A DNA stretch of 45,884 bases from CAMTWJ01 sp964643605 (GTDB taxonomy: Bacteria; Patescibacteriota; Saccharimonadia; Saccharimonadales; 2-12-FULL-41-12). A model generated the notes under the pieces. That model was not told where the DNA came from, made no database searches, and saw only the letters and a program-made list of their open reading frames with translations. The stretch is taken from assembly GCA_964643605.1 (NCBI GenBank), contig CAZXTF010000003.1:1-45884 (forward strand), read 5' to 3'. Positions within the stretch are counted from its first letter, which is position 1; every line of letters begins with the position of its first letter. A program made the position numbers and the translations under genes. This document shows, piece by piece, positions 17,912 through 25,364 of this stretch.

Positions 17912-18418
17912 GTTCATAGGGAGAAAAATAAGCAGGTGTTCATAAAAGGGGCAATCTTAGTTGCTCTAGGCTGTGTTTTATTTGTTTTTACTATGACGTT
18001 CAGCTTATCGCAAAAGCAAAAAAATTTAGAGAAACAATTCCAAATAACTGAAGGCAAGATAGACTCTACGCTTAGTAGCCTGGGTGGATCTATGCCTGGA
18101 GTAGTTTTTAAAAAGATAAAATCTTGTGAGCGATATAATGTTAAGTTTAAAGAGGGTGATCTATACTGCATCATCGGGTTCTCTGTGCAAGAGCCCTCTG
18201 TGGGCCTCTCGTCTGAAGAAGTTAGAAAAGTACAAAGAGCTATAGAAGGAGGTTTCCAGCCAGGTCGCAAATTGGGAAATGTTCAAACCTACGATACAGA
18301 TAGGGCACTTTCTTGTCGGCTCGACACTCCTCCTAAAAACTCACAAAGCTTATTGGTTAAGTTATCGTTCTCATGCAGAGAAAACTCCTCAAAACCTTTT
18401 TACCCATACCAGGACTAG
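17894..18418 (+). CDS. four-cysteine membrane protein, array member 2
   Basis: Function unknown; 174 residues. I use ATG 17894 rather than an upstream TTG because TATACT (17881-17886) ends 7 nt before it, so transcription should start at the ATG. A basic N-terminus (VKKTAVHREKNKQ) precedes one transmembrane helix at about 19-38. The external domain has CERYNVKFKEGDLYC (C-x13-C), a later cysteine pair, and the ending SKPFYPYQD. This spacing links it to the minus-strand members although overall identity is low. It is divergent from member 1 and convergent with member 3, 22 nt apart. Confidence 0.78.
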   Translation: MVKKTAVHREKNKQVFIKGAILVALGCVLFVFTMTFSLSQKQKNLEKQFQITEGKIDSTLSSLGGSMPGVVFKKIKSCERYNVKFKEGDLYCIIGFSVQEPSVGLSSEEVRKVQRAIEGGFQPGRKLGNVQTYDTDRALSCRLDTPPKNSQSLLVKLSFSCRENSSKPFYPYQD

Positions 18419-18444
18419 GAGCAGAGCCAAAAGCCTCTCTTCAT
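18387..18444. repeat. 58-bp direct repeat, copy 1 (3' end of member 2)
   Basis: The segment is identical by eye to 19586-19643. It encodes the shared C-terminal SKPFYPYQD, the stop codon and the short convergent spacer. Confidence 0.88.
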
Positions 18445-19064
18445 AGTTGATCCTTCATGGGATATATTGGTCGCAGCATGGGTCCTTTTGAGCAGCCTGA
18501 AGACAGCACTAAGACCCTGCCAAGATTTTTTCTAGTGCCTACACCCCTGAATGGCTCGTCTGTGGTGTACATGGACGCTGTGCAATCCACGCCAATAGAG
18601 GTATTAAATGTATAGAAGATATCTATCTCTCCTTCTCCCAGAAGAGAATCTATTGATTTCTGTAAAATTCCACCTTTTTTTTCTATGATTTCATTATAGG
18701 AGTTAATCGTATCCTTGATCTCTTCTTGCTTAGTGTATTTATAGACAACTTGGGACTCGTAGTAACAGTTTAGTTGTCCTTTGCTAAACTTGGCTGAGGC
18801 ATGATCACAGTTACCTCCAATCGATTGTAATTCTGATAAGGGTAAGGTTGTAGTTGTTTGCCTGTAAAGATCGTTAACTTTTCGTTCGGCTATTTTAAAC
18901 TGTGCCCACTCTAGCCCTATTAAGAGCCCGTAGGTTAAGGCAGCTGCCACTAATAGACTCAGGAAAACTGTGGTTTTCTTTCGCTTTCTATACCATGAGC
19001 CATACTTAAATTTGGTCTTTGACCATATGTTTACTTTCCGAGCTTTGCTCCCACGCTTTTTCAT
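18441..19064 (-). CDS. four-cysteine membrane protein, array member 3
   Basis: Function unknown; 207 residues. The N-terminus MKKRGSKARKVNIWSK is basic, the transmembrane helix is at about 33-53, and the external domain carries CDHASAKFSKGQLNC (C-x13-C) and a second cysteine pair. It ends GCSKGPMLRPIYPMKD plus QL. A 45-bp block at its 3' end (18450-18494) is identical to the 3' end of member 1 (17194-17238), while the middle of the external domain differs. TATAAT (19076-19071) ends 6 nt before the ATG, giving a leaderless start. Confidence 0.78.
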   Translation of the reverse strand: MKKRGSKARKVNIWSKTKFKYGSWYRKRKKTTVFLSLLVAAALTYGLLIGLEWAQFKIAERKVNDLYRQTTTTLPLSELQSIGGNCDHASAKFSKGQLNCYYESQVVYKYTKQEEIKDTINSYNEIIEKKGGILQKSIDSLLGEGEIDIFYTFNTSIGVDCTASMYTTDEPFRGVGTRKNLGRVLVLSSGCSKGPMLRPIYPMKDQL

Positions 19065-19137
19065 ACCAGAATTATATCACCCCTGTTTTAAATCATAAGC
19101 ATTGTTTATACTATTGTTTATGGTTAAAAAGACTGCT
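19044..19137. repeat. 94-bp direct repeat, copy 2 (divergent promoter cassette)
   Basis: Second copy of 17818-17911, placed between members 3 and 4 with the same divergent -10 boxes (19076-19071 on minus, 19107-19112 on plus). Confidence 0.9.
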
Positions 19138-19617
19138 TCATCAAATAGAAAAAGGGTTAAGCTTTCCTTTTTATTAGTTTTATTGGGGCTCTCTATTCTT
19201 ATCACAGGTGCTATGTTGCAAAATACTTACGAACAAAGAAAGCTAGAAAAGGAGTTTAATAGCATAGAGAATAGCCTAAATGATCTTAGGCTTGAGGACA
19301 GTGGCTTTAAGATTAGTAAAGGCTGTCGAGATACTGTTGAGAAGTATGCTAAAGGAAGAACCTTTTGTTCTGTTTCATTGAGTAAAGAAAATACGACCCG
19401 GGGAGACTATTCTGTTTTACTTGAACTAGTTGAAAAATCTACCTCTTGGTCTGTGGCAAACAAAAGTGAGCTACAACCAGGCATAAATTATGCTCAGATT
19501 ACTTACCTGAATTCAGGAAGGAACTGTGTTTTAGATACTACTGTAGGTGAAAGGTACTCGATAGCCATTGTGTGCTCCGAATATACCTCAAAACCTTTTT
19601 ACCCATACCAGGACTAG
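19120..19617 (+). CDS. four-cysteine membrane protein, array member 4
   Basis: Function unknown; 165 residues from ATG 19120. TATACT (19107-19112) ends 7 nt before this ATG. The start VKKTASSNRKRVK is basic, a transmembrane helix lies at about 17-36, and the external part has CRDTVEKYAKGRTFC (C-x13-C), a later cysteine pair and the ending SKPFYPYQD, identical to member 2. The region between the helix and the last cysteine differs strongly from member 2. Confidence 0.78.
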   Translation: MVKKTASSNRKRVKLSFLLVLLGLSILITGAMLQNTYEQRKLEKEFNSIENSLNDLRLEDSGFKISKGCRDTVEKYAKGRTFCSVSLSKENTTRGDYSVLLELVEKSTSWSVANKSELQPGINYAQITYLNSGRNCVLDTTVGERYSIAIVCSEYTSKPFYPYQD

Positions 19618-19643
19618 GAGCAGAGCCAAAAGCCTCTCTTCAT
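19586..19643. repeat. 58-bp direct repeat, copy 2 (3' end of member 4)
   Basis: Second copy of 18387-18444. Here it joins the 3' ends of member 4 and member 5. Confidence 0.88.
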
Positions 19644-19648
19644 CGTGG

Positions 19649-20287
19649 CTAATCCTTTACGGGGTAAATGGGCTGTTTCAGAGGAGATTTTCCACAAGAA
19701 AAGTCAATTCTTACTCTATCATTTACTCCTCTCGGCAAATAGGTTTCACCTTCACCAACATTCATAACTCGAGCCGTGCAGCTCAGCCGAAAAGTGGTTT
19801 CCTTCTGTTGATATGATACCTCTGACCTCCCAAAGTAGAGCTTCGACAAATCAACTGGGCTTTCTTGTGATTTAAATGTGATCTTGAAACTCTTTTGATT
19901 CTCCATCAGAGCAGCAAATGTATTAGCAAGCTCATTGGCTTTATCTAGATCGGTAGCTTTGTATACAAGAGAGAATCCGTAGCCACAGCCAAGGTCGCCC
20001 TTATGAAATTTTGCAGAGGCATAACCGCAACTACCCTCCAGGGTTTTTGTATCGGGTTCGCCTAGGTTTTTAATTGTTTCGCTGTAAAGAGTGTCTACTC
20101 TTCTTTCGGCCATTTTAAATTGTACGAAATCAGCAAAGACCACAAGCCCATACCAGAGCAAACCAACCCCAATGACAATCAAGAGAATCGTTGTCTTTGG
20201 ACGAGATTTAACCCATGGACTGCACTTTGTCTTAACCTTATTCCAGGCACTCTGTTGCTTGGCTTTTTTGCTCCCACGCTTTTTCAT
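19649..20287 (-). CDS. four-cysteine membrane protein, array member 5
   Basis: Function unknown; 212 residues. The cytoplasmic tail and transmembrane helix are identical to member 1. The external domain keeps CGYASAKFHKGDLGC (C-x13-C) and a second pair ending SCGKSPLKQPIYPVKD, but the middle is different. TATAAT (20299-20294) ends 6 nt before the ATG. It is the last array member; the next gene is jag, in the same direction but 54 nt beyond its promoter side. Confidence 0.8.
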   Translation of the reverse strand: MKKRGSKKAKQQSAWNKVKTKCSPWVKSRPKTTILLIVIGVGLLWYGLVVFADFVQFKMAERRVDTLYSETIKNLGEPDTKTLEGSCGYASAKFHKGDLGCGYGFSLVYKATDLDKANELANTFAALMENQKSFKITFKSQESPVDLSKLYFGRSEVSYQQKETTFRLSCTARVMNVGEGETYLPRGVNDRVRIDFSCGKSPLKQPIYPVKD

Positions 20288-20301
20288 ACCAGAATTATAT
20301 C
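20115..20301. repeat. 187-bp direct repeat, copy 2
   Basis: Second copy of 17666-17852 (promoter, tail and membrane helix of array member 5). Confidence 0.9.
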
Positions 20302-20341
20302 CTAAGTTTCATCTGAGAAGCTAGGGGTTTCGCTCTGGAAT

Positions 20342-20818
20342 CTACTTAGATGGCTTTAGAACGATGTGGCGGTCTCGGCCTTCGCCTTCTGATTCGGTAA
20401 TTAAGCCATTGTCGCCAGCAAGCTTGTGAATAGTACGGCGGTCGGCGGCATTCATTGGCTGCAAATGTTTTGGCTCGCCAGATTCTTTAACCTCGTTTAT
20501 CCAGACTTCGGCTTTTTCGGCTAGACGGTTGGCTCGCTGTTGTTTATATTCGGCAATGTCGATATTTACTCGTGTTAGTGGGTATTCACCGCTCTTTAGA
20601 GCGCTGCTGGTAAGGAATTGCATGGCGTGCAAGGTCTCGCCCCGGTTGCCAATAAGAAAGCCGTTTAGATGCGATGAGGGCACGTGCAGTTCAATAACCT
20701 CATCTTCGCTGTTGCTGGCCTTTACTTCAGTGTTTAAGCCGAAGAAAGATAAAATGTCCTCCAAATACTTCTTAGCAAAAAGTATTGACTCCTCGATAGT
20801 TTTGCTTTGCTCGCTCAT
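20342..20818 (-). CDS. jag: Jag/KhpB RNA-binding protein (KH and R3H domains)
   Basis: The 158-residue protein binds RNA and in other bacteria (KhpB/EloR) affects envelope growth. Residues about 45-110 form a KH domain with the GxxG loop in GFLIGNRGETLHAMQFL. Residues about 100-158 form an R3H domain with the R-x3-H signature in ADRRTIHKLAGDNGL. The N-terminal Jag_N domain of Bacillus-type proteins is absent. The start has a strong GGAGGT site inside the end of yidC, so it is coupled to yidC, its usual partner near the origin. Confidence 0.92.
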   Translation of the reverse strand: MSEQSKTIEESILFAKKYLEDILSFFGLNTEVKASNSEDEVIELHVPSSHLNGFLIGNRGETLHAMQFLTSSALKSGEYPLTRVNIDIAEYKQQRANRLAEKAEVWINEVKESGEPKHLQPMNAADRRTIHKLAGDNGLITESEGEGRDRHIVLKPSK

Positions 20819-20820
20819 AA

Positions 20821-21744
20821 TTACCTCCTCTTTTTCTTAGTCGAGGCCTTTTTCTTCTTTTTGGGTTTTGATTTTGGCTTTGGCTTGGTTTCTTCAATTT
20901 TAACTGTTACTTCCTCGGCAAGTTCGTGCATGTCTTCTTCATCTTCGTTAAATATTCGACGCTGCTGGAGGATACCAACACCAGCACTCGTGATTAGGTA
21001 TAACGAAAGTGCAGACGGAACGCTGATAGCGAAAACAAATGTTACACCGGGCAAGAAGTAAATCATACCTCGGGTGACTGCAGCACTAACCTCGGCTTGG
21101 TCTGCTTGCTTACCTGCGCCGGCGTCTTTAAGAATCGTTGAGAGCTTACGAGCATCCTTAGAGTCGGGCAAGAGCATCTTGCTCTGGTAATACTGCACTG
21201 CTGCTGCAATAACACCAAGTATAATCGCTGGTATATATATGCCGCCTTGACCTAAGCCTGTCCGAGAGAGGTCAACAAGACCTAAAAATGTATGTTCAAA
21301 CTTGGTTATGTCTGCTGCAATCTCCTGAATATACGGTAAGTTCTTCACAGGCTCGTAGGCAAACGACTGTAGAACACTTGGGTCCCGAATAAGTTTTAGG
21401 ACCGACTGATACAACGCAATAAAGATCGGTAGCTGAACAAGAAGGGTGATGATGGTCGAAAATGGCTTTACACCATGCTCTTTATAAAGCTCCATCTGGA
21501 GTCGTGCTTCTTTTTGCTTGTCGCCAGCGGCAGATTTTTTAATCTTTTTAAGTTCTGGTTGGAGTTTACGCATCGCTTTTGTTTGATGAAGCTGCTTGCG
21601 CACCAGCGGCCAGAGGGCTAAACGAATAATAATAGTAAAGATAATGATAGACAGACCAAGATCATGCCCTGGAATTGTGGCATAAATGAGTTCGAGCAAA
21701 TTAAATACAGGTCGTTCTATATACGTCTGAAAAAATTGAATCAA
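20821..21744 (-). CDS. yidC: membrane protein insertase YidC/OxaI
   Basis: The 307-residue insertase places proteins into the cytoplasmic membrane with or without SecYEG. It has five hydrophobic segments; the conserved hydrophilic-groove arginine lies in IIIRLALWPLVRKQL. The coiled cytoplasmic loop (AMRKLQPELKKIKK), VQLPIFIALYQSVL and a lysine-rich ribosome-binding tail (KPKPKSKPKKKKKAS) are visible. Start is TTG at 21744 with a GGAG site about 7 nt upstream. No lipobox signal is present. It stands between rnpA and jag, the standard order. Confidence 0.95.
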   Translation of the reverse strand: MIQFFQTYIERPVFNLLELIYATIPGHDLGLSIIIFTIIIRLALWPLVRKQLHQTKAMRKLQPELKKIKKSAAGDKQKEARLQMELYKEHGVKPFSTIITLLVQLPIFIALYQSVLKLIRDPSVLQSFAYEPVKNLPYIQEIAADITKFEHTFLGLVDLSRTGLGQGGIYIPAIILGVIAAAVQYYQSKMLLPDSKDARKLSTILKDAGAGKQADQAEVSAAVTRGMIYFLPGVTFVFAISVPSALSLYLITSAGVGILQQRRIFNEDEEDMHELAEEVTVKIEETKPKPKSKPKKKKKASTKKKRR

Positions 21745-21794
21745 TTTTATCTCCTTTGGTTATATCTACTGTAGCACGGTGCTACTAGTGTTTT

Positions 21795-22160
21795 CTAGTG
21801 TAATCCTGCACGCTTAAACAGCGTTTGAACTTGTTTTTTTAGTTCGGTTGCCGGCGAAGATGCAATACTTTCGTCAAAAACTGACAGAATCATGTCGTAC
21901 GACAAAGGGCTGTCCTTTTCTGCCTGCATAGTCCGCACGGCCTCGTATACCCGCCTCCGGATTCGGTTGCGAACTACAGCCGATTTGCTAACTTTTTTAC
22001 TTACCACCACCGCAAGTCGATAATCTTCTTGTCGAGCTCGCACAAATTTAAGTGCTAAGCTGCCGCTACGAACGACTTTCCCTTTGGAATACGTGTAGTT
22101 CAAAGAACCACGGCCATGAAACCGATTTTTTCGTGCTATCACAGCTATAGTGTAGCTCAA
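21795..22160 (-). CDS. rnpA: ribonuclease P protein component
   Basis: The 121-residue basic protein binds the RNase P RNA and helps trim tRNA 5' ends. The family block RLAVVVSKKVSKSAVVRNRIRRRVYEAVR is clear. No ATG lies in frame near the front; TTG 22160, 2 nt after the rpmH stop, gives the expected length and suggests translational coupling. Confidence 0.93.
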   Translation of the reverse strand: MSYTIAVIARKNRFHGRGSLNYTYSKGKVVRSGSLALKFVRARQEDYRLAVVVSKKVSKSAVVRNRIRRRVYEAVRTMQAEKDSPLSYDMILSVFDESIASSPATELKKQVQTLFKRAGLH

Positions 22161-22162
22161 GT

Positions 22163-22300
22163 TTAGGCTGATAAACGAGAGCGTTGTTTGATACGTCGTC
22201 GCTTTAGTATGTTACGACCAGATTTTGATGACATTCTTTTAAGAAAGCCGTGTTCTCGAGCACGCCGCCGAGTTTTTGGTTGAAATGTTCTTTTAGGCAT
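22163..22300 (-). CDS. rpmH: 50S ribosomal protein L34
   Basis: The 45-residue protein starts MPKRTFQPKTRRRAREHGF and contains KRMSSKSGRNILKRRRIK, the complete L34 pattern. It is the smallest gene of the origin block and stands 2 nt before rnpA, the usual order rpmH-rnpA-yidC-jag. TAAGAT on the minus strand ends 6 nt before its ATG and may be its -10 box. It diverges from dnaA across the box-containing spacer. Confidence 0.96.
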   Translation of the reverse strand: MPKRTFQPKTRRRAREHGFLKRMSSKSGRNILKRRRIKQRSRLSA

Positions 22301-22399
22301 TCTTCTATCTTAACCTTTCTGGGGGTTTTAGGTAAACCCTGGCAGCCCGCCAAATGTACCGCACAGAGTAAAATTAACAATATTAGTCCCCTATATCCT

Positions 22400-22535
22400 A
22401 TCAAGTTTTCCACGTATCACCAAGCTTTTTCCACAAAATTACCTCTGTAAATTTTGCCTGTGTATAAGTTGCTCTCTGTTTTGTCTATTTTCTAATGTTT
22501 TTCAATTAATTCGCAAAGTCTGTGGAAAATTCATG
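22400..22535. other. probable replication origin: DnaA-box cluster upstream of dnaA
   Basis: The 318-nt rpmH-dnaA spacer contains four DnaA-box-like 9-mers. TTTTCCACG is at 22406-22414 and TTTTCCACA at 22427-22435. On minus, a consensus-fitting TTATACACA is at 22467-22459 and TTTTCCACA at 22529-22521. An AT-rich stretch (22482-22514) lies between the last two and could be the unwinding element. Position beside dnaA and rpmH is the classic bacterial origin setting. TATAGT at 22545-22550 is a likely dnaA -10 box. Confidence 0.72.
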
Positions 22536-22618
22536 TTTTTGCTGTATAGTTTTCTAGTACAAGTGTGTTAGCAGGGACACATCTCAAAAGTAATTTGGAG
22601 GGAACAAAAATCGCAGTC

Positions 22619-23986
22619 ATGGATACTGGTAGCCTCTGGCAAGCTGTCCTCGGCGAAATAGAGCTGGGTGTTTCGCACGGAAATTATGTAACGTGGTTTA
22701 AGAACACACGACTACTCCGAGTTAAGGAAGATTCTGTGGTTGTAGGTGCCCCAAATGTTTTTATAAAACAGCAACTCGAACGAAAATTTAACGATCTTAT
22801 AACAGATACACTGGCTAAAAATGGTATAAAGCCCGACCGAGTTGAGTACAAAATTTTGCCAGCCTCATCTCTAAATAGAAAAGTTGAAGATGAGTCGGTG
22901 GTGCTAAAAGTTGAGTCAGCAAAAGAAACTCGCTCGACACCAGTAAGTTCAAGTCTCCGGCACAGCTATCGACAAGGGTTAAACGAACGATACACCTTTG
23001 AAAGCTTTATTGTTGGTGGTGGTAATGAGCTAGCTCATGCTGCTTGCCAAGCAATTGCACAAAATCCTGGCACAAAATACAACCCCCTCTTTTTGTATGG
23101 TGGTGTGGGGATCGGAAAAACACACCTTATCCAGGCTGTTGGTACTGCAATTCAAGAAAACCGTAAAGATGCTCGGGTGGTATATATTTCGACCGAACAG
23201 TTTGTGCAAGAGTTTTTGGATGCCATTCGATACAAGAAGAACACCGATTTTGCTGGGTACTACCGTAGTGCTGACGTATTAATTGTGGATGATGTGCAGT
23301 TTATTGCCGGCAAAGAGAAGACTCAGGAAGAATTTTTTCATACCTTTAATGCCCTGCACCAGGCTAACAAGCAGATTATTATTAGTAGTGATACCCGGCC
23401 AAAGGATATTCCAACGCTCACCGATCGTTTACGATCTCGATTTGAGTGGGGAATGGCGATTGACATGCAAGCGCCAGATTTTGAAACTCGCTGTGTTATC
23501 TTGCAAACAAAGGCTCAGGCTCATGGCTTTGACTTATCTCAAGATGTTATTGAGCATCTCGCTGGATTTGTACAAAACAACATTCGAGAGCTTGAAGGGG
23601 CTCTAAACCAGCTTATAGCCTTCTGTGAGATGCGAGAGCTCGAGCCTAGCATTGAGATCGCCGTAGGCTTGCTTGGCAATCAAAAAAGCCGGCCAAAGCA
23701 CATTAGCGCTCGTAGTATCGTCGAAAAAACTGCCAAGTATTTCGGTCTTACCGTTGATGATTTGCTCAGCCCAAAGCGAGATAAGGATATTGTTGTTCCA
23801 AGACAAATTGCTATGTATATAATCCGTAGTGAGATACATCTTAGCTACCCTAAAATAGCTCGAGAGCTCGGTCGAAAAGACCATACAACCGCTATCCACT
23901 CTATCGATAAGATTGAAAAAGAGCAGGTTTTTGATAGTGAAGTACGCTCAGCAATTGCTGATATTCGGGAGAAGCTACATGCCTAA
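22619..23986 (+). CDS. dnaA: chromosomal replication initiator DnaA
   Basis: DnaA binds the 9-mer boxes and opens the origin. I choose ATG 22619 (455 residues) because the protein then begins MDTGSLWQAVLGEIE, matching domain I of other DnaA proteins; a GTG at 22565 is also open. A GGAGGGA motif lies about 15 nt upstream, farther than usual. Domain III has Walker A GGVGIGKTH, Walker B VLIVDDVQF, sensor RLRSRFEWG; domain IV has the DNA-binding GRKDHTTAIHSIDKI. All key residues are present. Confidence 0.97.
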   Translation: MDTGSLWQAVLGEIELGVSHGNYVTWFKNTRLLRVKEDSVVVGAPNVFIKQQLERKFNDLITDTLAKNGIKPDRVEYKILPASSLNRKVEDESVVLKVESAKETRSTPVSSSLRHSYRQGLNERYTFESFIVGGGNELAHAACQAIAQNPGTKYNPLFLYGGVGIGKTHLIQAVGTAIQENRKDARVVYISTEQFVQEFLDAIRYKKNTDFAGYYRSADVLIVDDVQFIAGKEKTQEEFFHTFNALHQANKQIIISSDTRPKDIPTLTDRLRSRFEWGMAIDMQAPDFETRCVILQTKAQAHGFDLSQDVIEHLAGFVQNNIRELEGALNQLIAFCEMRELEPSIEIAVGLLGNQKSRPKHISARSIVEKTAKYFGLTVDDLLSPKRDKDIVVPRQIAMYIIRSEIHLSYPKIARELGRKDHTTAIHSIDKIEKEQVFDSEVRSAIADIREKLHA

Positions 23987-24253
23987 GCCTGGGAAAGTAT
24001 GGGGAGACTACGTGGATAGCCTGCGGATAACATGGAAAGTTATCCCAGTACATTTACTTGGCCGTTTTGCTGGTGGGGAAAAGCTCACTTTTTCCAAAGG
24101 TTTTTCCGAGTTCTTTCCGACTTCTTTTCCTCAGCCATTTAAGTTTTTCACCTCTGTATTTCATTACTTTTACTATTTTTCCACAGTACTAATAACTAAA
24201 ACTTCTATATTACATAAATACTATTCATATTAATAAGGCCTGGAGATATACTC
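23987..24253. other. dnaA-dnaN spacer with further DnaA-box-like sites
   Basis: No convincing gene is seen. A perfect 7-bp inverted repeat GGATAAC/GTTATCC (24025-24045) puts a TTATCC core in each arm; CTATCCACG (minus, 24019-24011) and TTTTCCACA (24177-24185) add to it. The end (24186-24235) is very AT-rich. Such a second cluster downstream of dnaA occurs in bipartite origins of other bacteria. A TGGAGAT site precedes dnaN. Confidence 0.55.
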
Positions 24254-25345
24254 ATGAAACTTCAAGTAACTCAAGAAAACTTAAACCGAGCGCTCACAAA
24301 CGTAGCCAGAGTTGCCAATAGTCGCAATACCCTCCCTATTCTTTCTAATGTTTTAATCAAAACAGTTGATAACCGAGTTTGCGTCGCTGCGACAAACCTA
24401 AATATTGCAATCACTCACTACATTGGTTCCAAGGTTTCAAACAAAGGTGCGATCACTGTACCAGCTCGACTAACTCAGGATTTTGTGGGTAGTTTACCAA
24501 GTGGGGTTATAGACCTAACACTCGAAGATACAAAGCTCCACATTTCTACCAATAAATACCAATCAACCATCAACGGAACTCTAGCCGATGACTACCCGGT
24601 TATGCCGACTATTAAAAATGGCGAAGAATGGACGGTCTCTGCACAGACGTTAAAAAAATCACTACAGCAGGTGATTGTTGCAGCTAGCGCTGACGAAACT
24701 CGACCAATCCTAACAGGGATATATATGTACACAACTGGTGGCGAGCTTTTTGCTGCTGCCACCGACAGTTACCGGCTTGCAGAGAAGAAAATAATAAAGC
24801 TTAAAAAAGAAGTAAAGTTACTTATTCCAGCCTCATCAATCCAAGATTTACTACGTATTTTACCCGACACAGACGAGCAGGTTCGAGTCGTTCATGATGA
24901 CCAACAAGTGCTATTTTCTACCGGAGACACAGAACTTGTTACACGATTAATCGAAGGAAATTACCCAGACTATAAAAAATTAATACCAGGCAGTTTTGCT
25001 GCCAGTGCTACGCTAAAGAAATCTGACTTCATTAACATCACTAAAGTATCGAGTTTATTTGCTCGAGAAGCTGCCGGAAGTATTACGATAGAACTCAATA
25101 AAACAAAGAGCTTGGTGCAGATTAACTCCATAGCCTCACAGTTGGGTGAAAACACTGCCGAGGCCGAGGCGAAGGTAACGGGTGACGGTAAAATTACCCT
25201 AAACTCTCGCTATATCCTAGATGCATTAAATGTAATTGATGACGAAGATGTATCAATATCATTCAACGGCAAGCTTGAGCCGTGCATTATAGCTCCCGTG
25301 GGCCACAAAGACTATACGCATGTTGTAATGCCTCTCAAAAGCTAA
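24254..25345 (+). CDS. dnaN: DNA polymerase III beta subunit (sliding clamp)
   Basis: The 363-residue clamp keeps the polymerase on DNA. It begins MKLQVTQENLNRALTNVARVANSRNTLPILSNVLI, contains AAASADETRPILTGIYMYTTGGELFAAATDSYRLAEK at the domain II start, and ends in CIIAPVGHKDYTHVVMPLK, the usual clamp end (normally MPVR/MPLR). Length and three-domain layout are normal. Its place between dnaA and recF is standard. Confidence 0.96.
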   Translation: MKLQVTQENLNRALTNVARVANSRNTLPILSNVLIKTVDNRVCVAATNLNIAITHYIGSKVSNKGAITVPARLTQDFVGSLPSGVIDLTLEDTKLHISTNKYQSTINGTLADDYPVMPTIKNGEEWTVSAQTLKKSLQQVIVAASADETRPILTGIYMYTTGGELFAAATDSYRLAEKKIIKLKKEVKLLIPASSIQDLLRILPDTDEQVRVVHDDQQVLFSTGDTELVTRLIEGNYPDYKKLIPGSFAASATLKKSDFINITKVSSLFAREAAGSITIELNKTKSLVQINSIASQLGENTAEAEAKVTGDGKITLNSRYILDALNVIDDEDVSISFNGKLEPCIIAPVGHKDYTHVVMPLKS

Positions 25346-25352
25346 GCTGTGA

Positions 25353-25358
25353 GATAAT
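25353..25358 (+). promoter_or_regulatory. -10 element before recF
   Basis: GATAAT ends 6 nt before the GTG start of recF, so a leaderless recF transcript is possible in addition to read-through from dnaN. Confidence 0.35.
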
Positions 25359-25364
25359 AAAGGC

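Noticed and set aside
17666..20301. Insertion sequence as the cause of the long direct repeats
   Set aside because: No transposase and no terminal inverted repeats; the repeated DNA is promoter and coding sequence of the paralogs.
22204..22413. 69-codon minus-strand ORF before dnaA
   Set aside because: It overlaps rpmH in another frame; L34 explains the sequence fully.
23913..24233. 106-codon plus-strand ORF over the dnaA end and spacer
   Set aside because: It covers the dnaA 3' end in another frame and reads low-complexity Phe/Ser/Thr in the AT-rich spacer.
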